From positions 17,165-68,053 of the forward strand of contig NZ_LGLN01000066.1 in the NCBI RefSeq assembly GCF_001293775.1: 50,889 nt of DNA, written 5' to 3'. Under the pieces are notes generated by a model. That model was not told the DNA's origin and searched no databases. It was given only the letters and a program-made list of their open reading frames with translations. A program made the position numbers and the translations under genes. Origin of the DNA: Pseudomonas syringae pv. cilantro. Its GTDB lineage: Bacteria > Pseudomonadota > Gammaproteobacteria > Pseudomonadales > Pseudomonadaceae. This document shows, piece after piece, positions 1 through 9,208 of the stretch; position 1 is the stretch's first letter; every line of letters starts with the position of its first letter.

Positions 1-67
1 AACGGGAACAGACCCTAGGGTGTAGGGCCGAAGCATGTCCATTTACAAGCCTGTACGGTGTCGATAA

Positions 68-1216
68 TCAAAGCGCCTGGCGAAATATATCCTGAATCTG
101 TTCAAGATCCGCCGGGCGCGGGTTGGTCAGCCCGCAGGCGTCTTTCAGCGCGTTGGCAGCAAGCATCGGGAAATCCTCTTCTCTGACGCCCAGCGCCGTC
201 AGGCCTGGCGGAATGTCCACGTCGGCAGACAACGCACGGATAGCCTCAATGGCCGCCTGAGCGCCTGCTTCCGGAGACATGCCGCGACTGTTGGCGCCCA
301 TCGCATGCGCGACGTCAGTCAGGCGCGCAGCACTGACGCTGGCGTTGAAGCGCTGAACATGCGGCAGCAGAACAGCATTGCACACGCCATGCGGCAGATC
401 ATAGAAGCCACCCAACTGGTGCGCCATCGCATGCACGTAGCCCAGCGACGCGTTGTTGAAGGCCATGCCAGCAAGAAACTGGGCATAAGCCATGTTCTCG
501 CGAGCCACGATGTTGGTCCCATTGTTAACGGCTTCACGCAGGTTGTTGGCAATCAGCGCCATGGCCTGCAACGCACAGGCGTCAGTGATCGGGTTGGCGG
601 CGGTAGAGACGTAGGCTTCGATGGCGTGGGTCAGCGCGTCCATCCCGGTGGCAGCCGTGAGCGATTTGGGCATCGCTACCATCATGTTCGGGTCGTTTAC
701 CGACAACAGTGGTGTGACGTTGCGGTCGATGATAGCCATTTTCACGTGACGGGCTTCGTCGGTGATGATGCAGAAGCGTGTCATCTCGCTGGCGGTGCCA
801 GCGGTGGTATTGATGGAGATCAGCGGCAATTGCGGTTTGGCCGAACGGTCGACACCTTCGTAATCGCTGATATGCCCGCCATTGCTGGCGCACAGCGCAA
901 TCCCCTTGGCGCAGTCGTGGGGTGAGCCGCCGCCCAGAGAGATCACGAAGTCGCATTGCCGCTCTTGCAACAGCGCCAGACCAAGCTCGACGTTTGCGAT
1001 AGTCGGGTTGGGCCGGGCACCGTCATACACCACCGAGTCGATACCCTGCTCCACCAGCAATCCAGCTACCTGACTCGCCACGCCGGCCTTGGCCAGCCCG
1101 ACATCAGTGACGATCAGGGCCTTGTGAAAGCCGTACTTGCGGATGGCTTGCATCGCTTCATTTATACAACCGGTGCCGATGATGTTCACAGCGGGGATGA
1201 AAAAGGTGCTGATCAT
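68..1216 (-). CDS. yiaY: Iron-containing alcohol dehydrogenase (YiaY/ErcA type)
   Basis: Group III metal-dependent alcohol dehydrogenase, expected to interconvert an alcohol and its aldehyde with NAD(P). The 382-residue protein starting [10 protein letters not shown] matches the family length. It has the nucleotide-binding [11 protein letters not shown] (from residue 95) and the iron ligands by family position: Asp193 and His197 in [13 protein letters not shown], His262 in [10 protein letters not shown], His276 in DLPHG. The frame is open to 1312, but the ATG at 1216 is preceded by GAGGT six bases upstream and matches the family N-terminus, so the shorter start is chosen. It is the first of two minus-strand genes, with about 150 bp to the next. 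The substrate is not evident; ErcA and YiaY are close relatives and cannot be separated here. Confidence 0.88.
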   Translation of the reverse strand: MISTFFIPAVNIIGTGCINEAMQAIRKYGFHKALIVTDVGLAKAGVASQVAGLLVEQGIDSVVYDGARPNPTIANVELGLALLQERQCDFVISLGGGSPHDCAKGIALCASNGGHISDYEGVDRSAKPQLPLISINTTAGTASEMTRFCIITDEARHVKMAIIDRNVTPLLSVNDPNMMVAMPKSLTAATGMDALTHAIEAYVSTAANPITDACALQAMALIANNLREAVNNGTNIVARENMAYAQFLAGMAFNNASLGYVHAMAHQLGGFYDLPHGVCNAVLLPHVQRFNASVSAARLTDVAHAMGANSRGMSPEAGAQAAIEAIRALSADVDIPPGLTALGVREEDFPMLAANALKDACGLTNPRPADLEQIQDIFRQAL

Positions 1217-1372
1217 GACGGACCTCGTGGCAGGCGCGGGTGCCTGGGTAATAGCCCAAGCATCCGCCTTGCGCGAGGTACAACCATTGATCCAGAGCAA
1301 TGAAGCCGTCATTCGAAGAACCGCTGGTCGCAGACTGTCGGCCGCGACCGCTCTCTTCAGTCCGGATACTCT

Positions 1373-2593
1373 TCAGTTCAAGAACCCATCGGCCCGAAGC
1401 AGGGTTTCCAGGCAGTGCTCAGTGATGCCGTAAAACGTCTTGAGTTCTTCGATGCGCGCCAGCAGCGAGGCCGGTGTTTCAGGCCCGGCGCGTTTGACGG
1501 CGAGGATCATTTTGTTCTTGTTGGTGTGTTCCAGGGAGATGAATTCGAACACTTTGGTGTCGTAACCGCAGGCTTCCAGCAACAGCGCACGCAGGCTGTC
1601 AGTCACCATTTCCGCCTGCTGGCCCATGTGCAGACCGTATTGCAACATCGGCTTCAACAGCGTCGGGCTCTGGATCTGCAAGCGGATCTGTTTGTGACAG
1701 CACGGCGAGCACATGATGATCGAGGCGCCGGAACGAATGCCCATATGAATGGCGTAGTCTGTCGCGACATCGCAGGCGTGCAGCGCAATCATCACATCCA
1801 GCGCGCTGGGTGCCACAGTGCGCACATCACCATGCTGAAAAGTCAGGCCGGGGTATTCGAGCGCCGCAGCAGCGGTATTGCACAGCGTCACCATGTCTTC
1901 ACGCAGCTCGACGCCGGTCACCTGGCCTTTGGCTTGCAAGGTGTTGCACAGATAATCGTGGATGGCGAAGGTCAGATAACCCTTGCCCGAGCCGAAGTCT
2001 GCGACCTTGATCGGCTGATCGAGCTTCAGCGGCGATGAACTCAGCGCATGGGAAAACACTTCGATGAACTTGTTGATCTGCTTCCACTTGCGCGACATGG
2101 CCGGAATCAGCTCATGCTGCCTATTGGTGACGCCAAGATCGGTCAGGAACGGCCGGGTCAGCTCCAGATAGCGCATCTTCTCGCGATCATGCCCTGCTGA
2201 AGGAGCCTGACGCTCCTGCTGAGCCTTGCTTTTGGCCAGCATGGTCTTGCCCTTCTTGCTGAATTCCAGCTGGACTTCGTCGCTCAATGACAGCAGGTGC
2301 GCGTTCTTGAACGATTCAGGTATCAGGCTGGCAATAACAGCCACCGCCTCGGCAAGCGAAAAGTTCTTGGTGATATCGCGCGTTTTGTAGCGATACACAA
2401 AGCTCAGGCACGGCTGCTCCTTGACCGTCAGCGGCTTGATGATGATCCGCTGCAAGTCGGTTTCGCTGCCCACGTATTTGGCCAGGACCAGCTTGATCAA
2501 CGAGTTCTGCGACAGGCTGGTGTCCAGCAGGCCAAGGAACTGCGCACGGTGGTCGTACGCAGCGACGGATGACGTGGGGGTAATCACTGACAT
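1373..2593 (-). CDS. SAM-dependent methyltransferase (Methyltransf_32 / METTL25-like)
   Basis: Class I methyltransferase of unknown substrate, 406 residues. The SAM-binding glycine motif is in VADFGSGKGYLTFAIHDYL near residue 200, followed by a plausible acidic ribose-binding position in GVELRED. HACDVATDYAI and the cysteine-rich CSPCCHKQIR are typical of the PF13679-like family. The N-terminal 170 residues carry no domain I recognise. The ATG at 2593 has GAGG about 11 bases upstream. Upstream lies a roughly 300-bp intergenic region shared divergently with the xaxAB toxin cassette. Presumed cytoplasmic. The methyltransferase call is firm; the target (RNA, protein or small molecule) is not deducible. 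Confidence 0.8.
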   Translation of the reverse strand: MSVITPTSSVAAYDHRAQFLGLLDTSLSQNSLIKLVLAKYVGSETDLQRIIIKPLTVKEQPCLSFVYRYKTRDITKNFSLAEAVAVIASLIPESFKNAHLLSLSDEVQLEFSKKGKTMLAKSKAQQERQAPSAGHDREKMRYLELTRPFLTDLGVTNRQHELIPAMSRKWKQINKFIEVFSHALSSSPLKLDQPIKVADFGSGKGYLTFAIHDYLCNTLQAKGQVTGVELREDMVTLCNTAAAALEYPGLTFQHGDVRTVAPSALDVMIALHACDVATDYAIHMGIRSGASIIMCSPCCHKQIRLQIQSPTLLKPMLQYGLHMGQQAEMVTDSLRALLLEACGYDTKVFEFISLEHTNKNKMILAVKRAGPETPASLLARIEELKTFYGITEHCLETLLRADGFLN

Positions 2594-2778
2594 TAAAAAT
2601 GTGCCTCAGGCGTCCCGTCCGGGACTCGAAAAATCAGACCGGCATTTTAGGCGCGTCAGCCCATCATGGGCACCCCTATTTTTCAGCGACTACACACACT
2701 GTTCGCACTGCCCTACACGCCAGGGCGAAACGCACACAATCGGTAAAATAATCCGTACCGAAAACCACGGGCCACTAC

Positions 2779-2832
2779 TTGTACCGCACAAAAACATCTT
2801 TATAGTCGCCCTGACTGATTACACGTAATCAG
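2779..2832 (+). promoter_or_regulatory. Candidate promoter and palindromic operator upstream of xaxA
   Basis: A possible -35 TTGTAC (2779-2784) and -10 TATAGT (2801-2806) are separated by 16 bp. Just downstream, over the predicted transcription start, lies the palindrome CTGATTAC-AC-GTAATCAG (2815-2832; perfect 8-bp arms). This is a good position for a repressor. No cognate regulator is adjacent. The palindrome is read directly; its function is inference. Confidence 0.45.
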
Positions 2833-2890
2833 ATCACACCTCTGGAGACTAGTTACTCCAACAGAATAACCCGCACAAGGAACGTGCATT

Positions 2891-4111
2891 ATGTTGAGTC
2901 AAGCAGCACTACTGGAAAACGAAGACATCGCACGGGTTACGTTAAAACCCGTAGAGTACTTGAGCGCCCTACTCGAAGCTAAAATAGAAGGCGGCCGGAG
3001 CGATGCACTTATTGTCACCAAGGAAGACATCCTCAGTCTGAAGCGTTACGAGCGTAACGCCCTGAATATTCCCACCTCGCTTACTCGTGTCGAACAGCAA
3101 TTGGGTTTTAAGAGAAGTGGCATTCCCGGGCTTGAGCCTAAAGATATGCTGGTGACTTACCGGGCAATCAATAATCATGGCAAGAGCTGGCGGGGTATCG
3201 AGGATGCCATCAAACGTAGCGGGTTCGCCATTGACATGTTTGCCTCACAATTCCCGGGGCAGGGCCAACAGATCATCAACTACATCGAAAAGATGGACTT
3301 TGCCAGACAAATGGATCTGAGCATTGCCGACTTGACCATTGAAGAGGTTCGCGAAATAACGCCGTCTCCATTAGGTGAAACCGACCAAAGGGTCTGTATC
3401 GCGCTGGCAGAATTCCTGAAAAGAATCGCCTCTCAGATAAAGGATCACCAGCACGCCGCAGCAACGCTCACGCACAACATCGACACGTTCAGCAACGTCC
3501 TGAGCGTGCAACTCATTCCCGGTATCAACGACAAGGCAAAATTGGCAGCGCGCTCGAACCTGAGCGAGCAGATCAAGGAGCTGGAAAACGATATCGAGCA
3601 ACTGACGACGGAAATCGAGCAGAAAAACAAAGAGTATAAAAACGCAATAATAAATATTGCCGCGGGTGGTTTAGGCGGGCCCATCGGGATCGCTATCTCG
3701 GGGGGTATTTTTGGCGCCAAAGCGGAAAAAATCCGAAAAGAAAAAAATCGGCTGATCGCTTCCAAGAATCAGAAAGTTGAAACACTCAAGGAAACAGTTC
3801 CTTTGGTCGCCGCCGTGCGCAGCCTGCAACTACTGTTTGAAGATATGAATATTCGTATGTTGGGCGCTCACCAGAGCGCCACCAATCTAAGAGACCTCTG
3901 GACCCTGCTGGCCGCGTACATCGACAAATCTGCAAGTGATTTGGCGGCGATCACGGATGATCAGAAACTTTTAAACTTCACCCTGACGTTCCAAGGCGTC
4001 ATCACACCCTGGCTGACAATAAAAGGCATGACGACTCACTTACTGAAAGTATTTAACGATGCGCTGGATCAGTTTAAACGTGAACAACAACCCGGCATTA
4101 CAGGACGATAA
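2891..4111 (+). CDS. xaxA: Alpha-xenorhabdolysin family binary toxin, subunit A (XaxA-like)
   Basis: Recognised as the A subunit of the XaxAB/YaxAB alpha-pore-forming toxins of Xenorhabdus and Yersinia; with subunit B these form hetero-oligomeric pores in eukaryotic membranes. The protein has 406 residues, the expected size, and no signal peptide, as in the family. It is largely helical: heptad-rich segments at about 205-250 and 280-310 flank a glycine-rich hydrophobic stretch at about 250-278 (NIAAGGLGGPIGIAISGG), the likely membrane-inserting hairpin. ATG at 2891 has AAGGA about 11 bases upstream. xaxB follows after 2 bp, so translation is probably coupled. By eye the pair is more AT-rich than its neighbours, compatible with horizontal acquisition. 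The host target is unknown. Confidence 0.85.
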   Translation: MLSQAALLENEDIARVTLKPVEYLSALLEAKIEGGRSDALIVTKEDILSLKRYERNALNIPTSLTRVEQQLGFKRSGIPGLEPKDMLVTYRAINNHGKSWRGIEDAIKRSGFAIDMFASQFPGQGQQIINYIEKMDFARQMDLSIADLTIEEVREITPSPLGETDQRVCIALAEFLKRIASQIKDHQHAAATLTHNIDTFSNVLSVQLIPGINDKAKLAARSNLSEQIKELENDIEQLTTEIEQKNKEYKNAIINIAAGGLGGPIGIAISGGIFGAKAEKIRKEKNRLIASKNQKVETLKETVPLVAAVRSLQLLFEDMNIRMLGAHQSATNLRDLWTLLAAYIDKSASDLAAITDDQKLLNFTLTFQGVITPWLTIKGMTTHLLKVFNDALDQFKREQQPGITGR

Positions 4112-4113
4112 GC

Positions 4114-5124
4114 ATGAGCACTGAAACCTTGGGTGAGGCATTGATTCTGACCCCTCCCAACACTGAAATTATGAATGCCGCCCGCCAGAACATTCTTGCG
4201 CAAGTCGCCGCGCTGAAGCTGGATTTTCTGCCGGTCATGAAAGAAAAAATGCGGCCGCTTCAAAACGCATTGATGAGTGCAGACAAGGCCTATCGCCAAG
4301 CGCTGGCAACCATCACCGTACAGTTGAATAGTGTCAACCTGAAGCCCATCGATCAGAAACAACAGCTGATTGAGGCCGATGCAAGGCTCAGCGACACACA
4401 GAAACGACAAGCGATCAGCATGCTGAACGGGCACCGCATTCGGCAGATATCGAATCTCACTGCCGAGGTGCGCCGCAGCGCTCAAACCATTGCCGAACAC
4501 AGCGATGATATGGCGCAGATCAACCTGAAGCTGGAAGGCAATCGTTTGCTGGAAACACTCCAGCAACAGATCGACAGCATGACCCAACGCTCGGCCAGGC
4601 TGGAAAGCGCGATGGCTTTAATTGCTGAAGACCGACGCCTGCTCGACACCACCATCAAGACATATGAAAAATACAACCTTGCCGACGTGTTCAAGGAAAT
4701 GTTGCCCACTGCCGAGGAGCTCAAGCTGGTCACCATGCCATCGCCAGAACTCGCACTGGTCACTGCCGGGATTGCCAGACTCGGCAAACTCCTCGACAAG
4801 GTCAGCAGCGCTCTGAAGTACCTTGATCTTATTGAAGAACGCGACAGGCTGAGGCTGCGCTATAACGCCATGCTTGAAGAGTCCCGCACTGTCAGTCAGG
4901 AAGCAAAGGCTACGGCGGAAAAACTCGATGAGTTGACTGAACTCGCGGGCGTCAGTCAGAGCAAAATGCTTTGGGTAGAAGAAGCGAAAAAGGTATACCG
5001 ATCGTTCTACAACTTTCTGGATCAGATCAACTCGCAAGATGACTCGTCGGCGTTGATCAGCCAGCAGGTCGAACAACTGAGGACGTATATGAAATCGTTC
5101 TACGACGTAAAACGCGTCGTCTGA
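4114..5124 (+). CDS. xaxB: Alpha-xenorhabdolysin family binary toxin, subunit B (XaxB-like)
   Basis: Partner of the preceding gene, recognised from its size (336 residues; XaxB is about 340), position, and long amphipathic helices without a signal peptide. Coiled-coil-like segments lie at about 85-180 and 235-285; a less charged segment with SPELALVTAGIARLGKLL at about 210-227 could contact the membrane. Only 2 bp separate it from xaxA, and a strong terminator follows 17 bp after its stop, so the two form a closed bicistronic unit. No secretion gene, chaperone or immunity gene is linked. XaxB-type subunits are poorly conserved, so the call rests partly on the pairing. Confidence 0.82.
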   Translation: MSTETLGEALILTPPNTEIMNAARQNILAQVAALKLDFLPVMKEKMRPLQNALMSADKAYRQALATITVQLNSVNLKPIDQKQQLIEADARLSDTQKRQAISMLNGHRIRQISNLTAEVRRSAQTIAEHSDDMAQINLKLEGNRLLETLQQQIDSMTQRSARLESAMALIAEDRRLLDTTIKTYEKYNLADVFKEMLPTAEELKLVTMPSPELALVTAGIARLGKLLDKVSSALKYLDLIEERDRLRLRYNAMLEESRTVSQEAKATAEKLDELTELAGVSQSKMLWVEEAKKVYRSFYNFLDQINSQDDSSALISQQVEQLRTYMKSFYDVKRVV

Positions 5125-5141
5125 TATAAGCTTTCAAAAAA

Positions 5142-5176
5142 GGCAGGTGCCGATCTTGTCGGCGCCTGCCTTCTTT
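5142..5176. terminator. Bidirectional terminator between xaxB and TPM gene
   Basis: Hairpin GGCAGGTGCCGA (5142-5153), loop TCTTG, TCGGCGCCTGCC (5159-5170): 12 paired bases with one G-T wobble. It is preceded by an A run and followed by TTCTTT, so it can end transcription of xaxAB (+) and of the convergent TPM operon (-). Confidence 0.85.
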
Positions 5177-5180
5177 GCTT

Positions 5181-5798
5181 CTAGCCCAGCACGACCAGTC
5201 TGTTGGGCAGTTCGTTCTTGCCGTGGGTCACTGGCACGTGGTCGGCGAGCAACTCGCCACAGGCGTGAATACACCCCAGAAACCCCTGCAGGATCTGCCC
5301 GTCCCGGACCTGTTGAGTAAACACATCGACCATCGCCTTCCACGTATCGTCGTGCAAACGGTTGGCGATCCCGTGATCAACCAGAATTTCGACATAACGC
5401 TCGGCTTCGCTGACGAACACCAGAATGCCGGTGCCGTCGTGGGTCTTGTGCAGGTTTTGCTCAAGAAACTGCCGACGGGCGAGATTGCCTGCACGCCAGC
5501 GCCTGACTGATACCGGGACCAGAAAAGCGGTCACTTTCGGCACCCGACACACCAGCGCCACGACAATGAACGTACTCATCTGCGCGAGCATCAACTCATC
5601 CGCGCTCAGCCACTGCAGGCAGTAGTTGATCGTGCCTGGCAGCAGCAGACCGATCAGGCCGGCCCAGATCAACGGCATGTATGCGTAATCATCCGCGCGC
5701 GCTGCCAGTACCGTGACCAGCTCGGCATCGGTGCGCTGTTCGACGCGATCTATGGCCTCGGCGACCTGTCGCTGTTCTTCTTTGCTCAATAACGCCAT
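5181..5798 (-). CDS. TPM-domain membrane protein
   Basis: A 205-residue TPM-fold protein (Psb32/YgcG-like). The N-terminus (LSKEEQRQVAEAIDRVEQRTDAELVTVLA) and the later GTGILVFVSEAERYVEILVDHGIA segment are the family's hallmark pieces. They are interrupted by two likely membrane helices at about 41-62 and 70-95 (LIWAGLIGLLLPG and FIVVALVCRV). ATG at 5798 has GAGGG five bases upstream. It lies 26 bp downstream of a second TPM gene in the same direction, forming an operon that usually also carries lemA; no LemA is present here. TPM proteins are linked to envelope functions but the biochemical role of this one is unknown. Confidence 0.82.
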   Translation of the reverse strand: MALLSKEEQRQVAEAIDRVEQRTDAELVTVLAARADDYAYMPLIWAGLIGLLLPGTINYCLQWLSADELMLAQMSTFIVVALVCRVPKVTAFLVPVSVRRWRAGNLARRQFLEQNLHKTHDGTGILVFVSEAERYVEILVDHGIANRLHDDTWKAMVDVFTQQVRDGQILQGFLGCIHACGELLADHVPVTHGKNELPNRLVVLG

Positions 5799-5824
5799 GG
5801 TTCCCTCATTCCTGAAATGCCCGA

Positions 5825-6538
5825 TTACCAGTTCCCTGAAGCGCCCCCGCCACCGAATCGGCCGCCAGCCTCACGGCTCGCACCACCTCGCGCAGGCCGA
5901 CCAGCGGAACCGCGCCTGATGCTGATGACCACGATGCCCAGCACGATGAGGGTCAGCACGATTGCGATCAGCCATACCTGATCGTCGTTGACCTGCTCTT
6001 CATTAACTGCCAACTGCTCCGCAGGTTCGGGGTGGTCGGGTATCTGCCCACCCAATGCAGTGATGATTGCCTGAGCACCTCGTTCTATGCCGGCCGCAAA
6101 ATGGCCATCGTCGAACTCGGGCATCATCAGCATATCGATGATCAGTGCGGCCTGAGCTTCATTGAGACGATCTGCCAGCGCAGCGCCCACCTCCATGGAT
6201 ACCTTGCGCTTGTCGCGGTAGACCATCAGCAAAACACTTTTGGCGGCACCGTGCTGCCCCAGCCCCCAGGCAGTGCCGAGCCTGGAACCGAATTCTTCGA
6301 TGCTTGCGCCTTGCAGATCAAGCAGGGTAACCACCACCACGCGTTCGCCGGTCGCCTGTTCATGGGCGCGCAGCAGCCTGGCCAGGCGCACTGCAGTCTG
6401 ACTGTCGAGCATTTGTGCAGCATCCACCACGCTGCCTGTCATAGGCGGAAACACCAGCGCGGGCTGGTCTGCCTCGGCCCGAAATATCCCTCCAAACAGA
6501 ATTACCACGTACAACACCAGCCGTGAAACACCCTTCAA
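5825..6538 (-). CDS. Secreted, membrane-anchored TPM-domain protein (YgcG type)
   Basis: A 237-residue protein with a signal peptide (SRLVLYVVILFGGIFRAEA, cleavage near residue 23), a TPM domain at about 30-150 (SVVDAAQML, RVVVVTLLDLQG, VLLMVYRDKRKVSMEVG) and a membrane helix at about 187-208 (VWLIAIVLTLIVLGIVVISI). It ends in a short basic, glycine-rich tail (RGGASREAGGRFGGGGASG), the typical YgcG architecture. The start is TTG at 6538, supported by a perfect GGAGG seven bases upstream; no ATG is suitably placed. It is first in a two-gene operon with the other TPM protein. The partner LemA is missing upstream. Confidence 0.83.
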   Translation of the reverse strand: MKGVSRLVLYVVILFGGIFRAEADQPALVFPPMTGSVVDAAQMLDSQTAVRLARLLRAHEQATGERVVVVTLLDLQGASIEEFGSRLGTAWGLGQHGAAKSVLLMVYRDKRKVSMEVGAALADRLNEAQAALIIDMLMMPEFDDGHFAAGIERGAQAIITALGGQIPDHPEPAEQLAVNEEQVNDDQVWLIAIVLTLIVLGIVVISIRRGSAGRPARGGASREAGGRFGGGGASGNW

Positions 6539-6659
6539 AACCAGACCTCCAGTGCTTTTTTGTCTCTGTTGAAACGACGCGCCTTAGCCAAAACACAAGT
6601 TCCCCGGCATAATCCACCCGCGACGCCGCGTACCGGTCAGTCGCTGAGCAGACAGGGTT

Positions 6660-6739
6660 TGTACAAAAATCCATCAATCAACCATTTTCGTACATACCTT
6701 GGGGGAAACTTCGTACAGTGATGCGGATAGCCACTATCC
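6660..6739 (+). promoter_or_regulatory. Repeated GTACA motifs and dyads upstream of bglX
   Basis: TGTACAAAAAT (6660-6670) and ATTTTCGTACA (6684-6694) form an inverted repeat matching at 10 of 11 positions. A further TTCGTACA lies at 6710-6717, and a perfect dyad GGATAG-CCA-CTATCC at 6725-6739. Three spaced GTACA motifs before a sugar hydrolase gene suggest operator sites, regulator unknown. The rest of the roughly 300-bp gap (6539-6838) shows nothing else clear. Confidence 0.35.
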
Positions 6740-6838
6740 TTGCGCCCTGCCCGAACCATAACGCCAAAGGTCCATAACCCAAAAACTGGCTGTCGACATT
6801 AAACGCGAGTTACCGACAAAAGCCTTGAGAAATTATTC

Positions 6839-9139
6839 ATGAATAAGCTGTGTTTATTAAGTTTGCTGGTCGGCATGGCCAGCCAGTCAGTGGTGGTGGT
6901 CCAGAATGCCGCCGCTGCCGACAATACAACGCTTCAGGCCAAGAATGCTTTCATCGGCAAACTGATGAAACAAATGACTCTGGACGAAAAGATCGGTCAG
7001 CTGCGACTCATCAGCATCAGCTCGGAAATGCCTCAGCCGCAGATTCTCAAGGAAATTGCTGCCGGAAGAATCGGCGGCACGTTCAACTCGATCACCCGCT
7101 CTGAAAACCGTCCGTTGCAGGAAGCGGCGGTCGCCAACAGCCGCCTGAAGATTCCGATGTTCTTCGCCTATGACGTGGTTCACGGTCACCGCACGATTTT
7201 CCCGATCAGCCTGGGCATGGCCGCCAGCTGGGACATGGACGCAATCGCGACAATGGCCCGGGTTTCCGCCAAAGAAGCCAGTGCCGACAGTATCGACATG
7301 ACGTTTGCGCCGATGGTCGATATTTCCCGCGACCCACGCTGGGGCCGCAGTTCCGAAGGTTTCGGTGAAGACACTTACCTGGTGTCTCGTATCTCCGACG
7401 TGATGGTCAGGTCGTTTCAGGGCAAAAACGTTGCCGCCAACGACAGCATTATGGCTGCGGTCAAACATTTCGCCTTGTATGGCGCAGTGGAAGGCGGACG
7501 TGATTACAACACGGTGGACATGAGCAAAACGCGCATGTACCAAGACTACCTGCCGCCCTACAAAGCCGGTATCGATGCCGGTGCTGGCGGCATCATGGTC
7601 TCGCTCAACTCGATCAACGGCATCCCGGCGACCTCCAACACATGGTTGATGCAAGACCTGTTGCGCAAGGACTGGGGCTTCAAGGGCGTGACCATCAGTG
7701 ACCACGGCGCGATCAAGGAATTGATCGAGCACGGCGTGGCCAAGGATTACCGCGAAGCCGCCAAGCTGGCGATCAAGGCGGGCGTCGACCTGAGCATGAA
7801 CGACGTGGCCTACGGCGAGCAGTTGCCGGGGCTGGTGAAGGACGGCGAGGTTTCCATGAAGGAAATCGACAGCGCCGTGCGTGAAGTGCTGGGTGCCAAA
7901 TACGACATGGGCCTGTTCGCCTCGCCTTACGGGCGCATTGGCGTTGCCGCCGATGATCCGGCCGACACCTATTCCGATGACCGCCTGCACCGCGCCGAAG
8001 CTCGCGACGTGGCCCGCAAGACGCTGGTCCTGCTGAAAAACCAGAACGACACCCTACCGCTGAAGAAACAAGGCACCATCGCGGTCATCGGCGGACTGGC
8101 CCAGAGTCACCTCGATACGCTCGGCAGCTGGTCGGCAGCGGGTCGTCCCAACCAGTCGGTCACCGTGTACGAAGGCCTGGCCAACGCCGTCGGCGACAAA
8201 GCCAAACTGGTCTATGCCCGTGGCGCCAACGTCAGTGACAACGAGCACGTCCTCACTTACCTTAACTTCATCGAGAAGGAAGTGGAGATCGATCCACGTC
8301 CGGCGCAGGAAATGATCGACGAAGCGGTCAAGGTTGCCGAACAGTCCGACGTCATCGTTGCCGTCGTGGGCGAGTCGCGCGGCATGTCGCACGAATCGGC
8401 CAGCCGCAGCAGCCTGAATATTCCGGGCAAGCAGCGTGATCTTATCAAGGCGCTCAAAGCCACTGGCAAACCGCTGGTCCTGGTGCTGATGAACGGTCGT
8501 CCGCTGGTTCTGGTCGACGAACAGGAACAGGCCGATGCCATGCTCGAAACCTGGTTCCCGGGCACTGAAGGCGGCAATGCCGTGGCTGACGTGCTGTTCG
8601 GCGATTACAACCCGTCGGGCAAGCTGGCCATGTCATTCCCGCGCTCGATTGGCCAGTTGCCGGTCTACTACGCTCACCTGAACACCGGTCGTCCGTATCA
8701 TGAAGGCAGCCCTGGCAACTACACCTCGCACTACTTCGAGGAGCCGAACGGTCCGCTGTTTCCATTTGGTTATGGCTTGAGCTACACGCAGTTCGATGTC
8801 TCGGACGTCAAGCTGTCGAACGCCAATATGCAGCGCAAGGGCAAGCTGACGGCCAGCGTTACGGTGAAGAACACCGGCAAGGTCGCGGGCGCCACCATTG
8901 TGCAGCTGTACCTGCGCGATATCGCGGCGTCGATCAGCCGTCCGGTGAAAGAACTGAAAAACTTCGAGAAAGTCATGCTTGAGCCAGGCGAGGAAAAGGT
9001 TGTCACCTTCACCCTCAGCGAAGACGACCTGAAGTTCTACAACACTGAACTCAAGTACGCCGCAGAGCCGGGCGAATTCAAGGTCATGATCGGCCTCGAC
9101 TCGCAGACGGTGAAAGAAGCGACGTTCACTCTGTTGTAA
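6839..9139 (+). CDS. bglX: Periplasmic beta-glucosidase, glycoside hydrolase family 3
   Basis: Hydrolyses beta-glucosides (cellobiose-type or plant-derived) in the periplasm. The 766 residues match BglX length. A signal peptide (LCLLSLLVGMASQSVVVVQNAAAA, cleavage near residue 27) is followed by the GH3 barrel domain. The catalytic nucleophile is Asp288 in VTISDHGAIKELIEHG, and GRSSEGFGEDTYL, KHFALYGAVEGGRDYN are other GH3 signatures. The second alpha/beta domain and a C-terminal fibronectin III-like domain (VTVKNTGKVAGATIVQLYLRD) complete the family architecture. The gene stands alone, with regulatory-looking repeats upstream and a sensor kinase 69 bp downstream. In a plant-associated pseudomonad it may release sugars from plant glycosides; that is inference. 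Confidence 0.93.
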   Translation: MNKLCLLSLLVGMASQSVVVVQNAAAADNTTLQAKNAFIGKLMKQMTLDEKIGQLRLISISSEMPQPQILKEIAAGRIGGTFNSITRSENRPLQEAAVANSRLKIPMFFAYDVVHGHRTIFPISLGMAASWDMDAIATMARVSAKEASADSIDMTFAPMVDISRDPRWGRSSEGFGEDTYLVSRISDVMVRSFQGKNVAANDSIMAAVKHFALYGAVEGGRDYNTVDMSKTRMYQDYLPPYKAGIDAGAGGIMVSLNSINGIPATSNTWLMQDLLRKDWGFKGVTISDHGAIKELIEHGVAKDYREAAKLAIKAGVDLSMNDVAYGEQLPGLVKDGEVSMKEIDSAVREVLGAKYDMGLFASPYGRIGVAADDPADTYSDDRLHRAEARDVARKTLVLLKNQNDTLPLKKQGTIAVIGGLAQSHLDTLGSWSAAGRPNQSVTVYEGLANAVGDKAKLVYARGANVSDNEHVLTYLNFIEKEVEIDPRPAQEMIDEAVKVAEQSDVIVAVVGESRGMSHESASRSSLNIPGKQRDLIKALKATGKPLVLVLMNGRPLVLVDEQEQADAMLETWFPGTEGGNAVADVLFGDYNPSGKLAMSFPRSIGQLPVYYAHLNTGRPYHEGSPGNYTSHYFEEPNGPLFPFGYGLSYTQFDVSDVKLSNANMQRKGKLTASVTVKNTGKVAGATIVQLYLRDIAASISRPVKELKNFEKVMLEPGEEKVVTFTLSEDDLKFYNTELKYAAEPGEFKVMIGLDSQTVKEATFTLL

Positions 9140-9208
9140 CACCCCTCCAAGGCGTATTGGCCAGCACCCGCCTGCCAGTACGCCTGTGGATTCCGTTCAG
9201 GCTGCACC

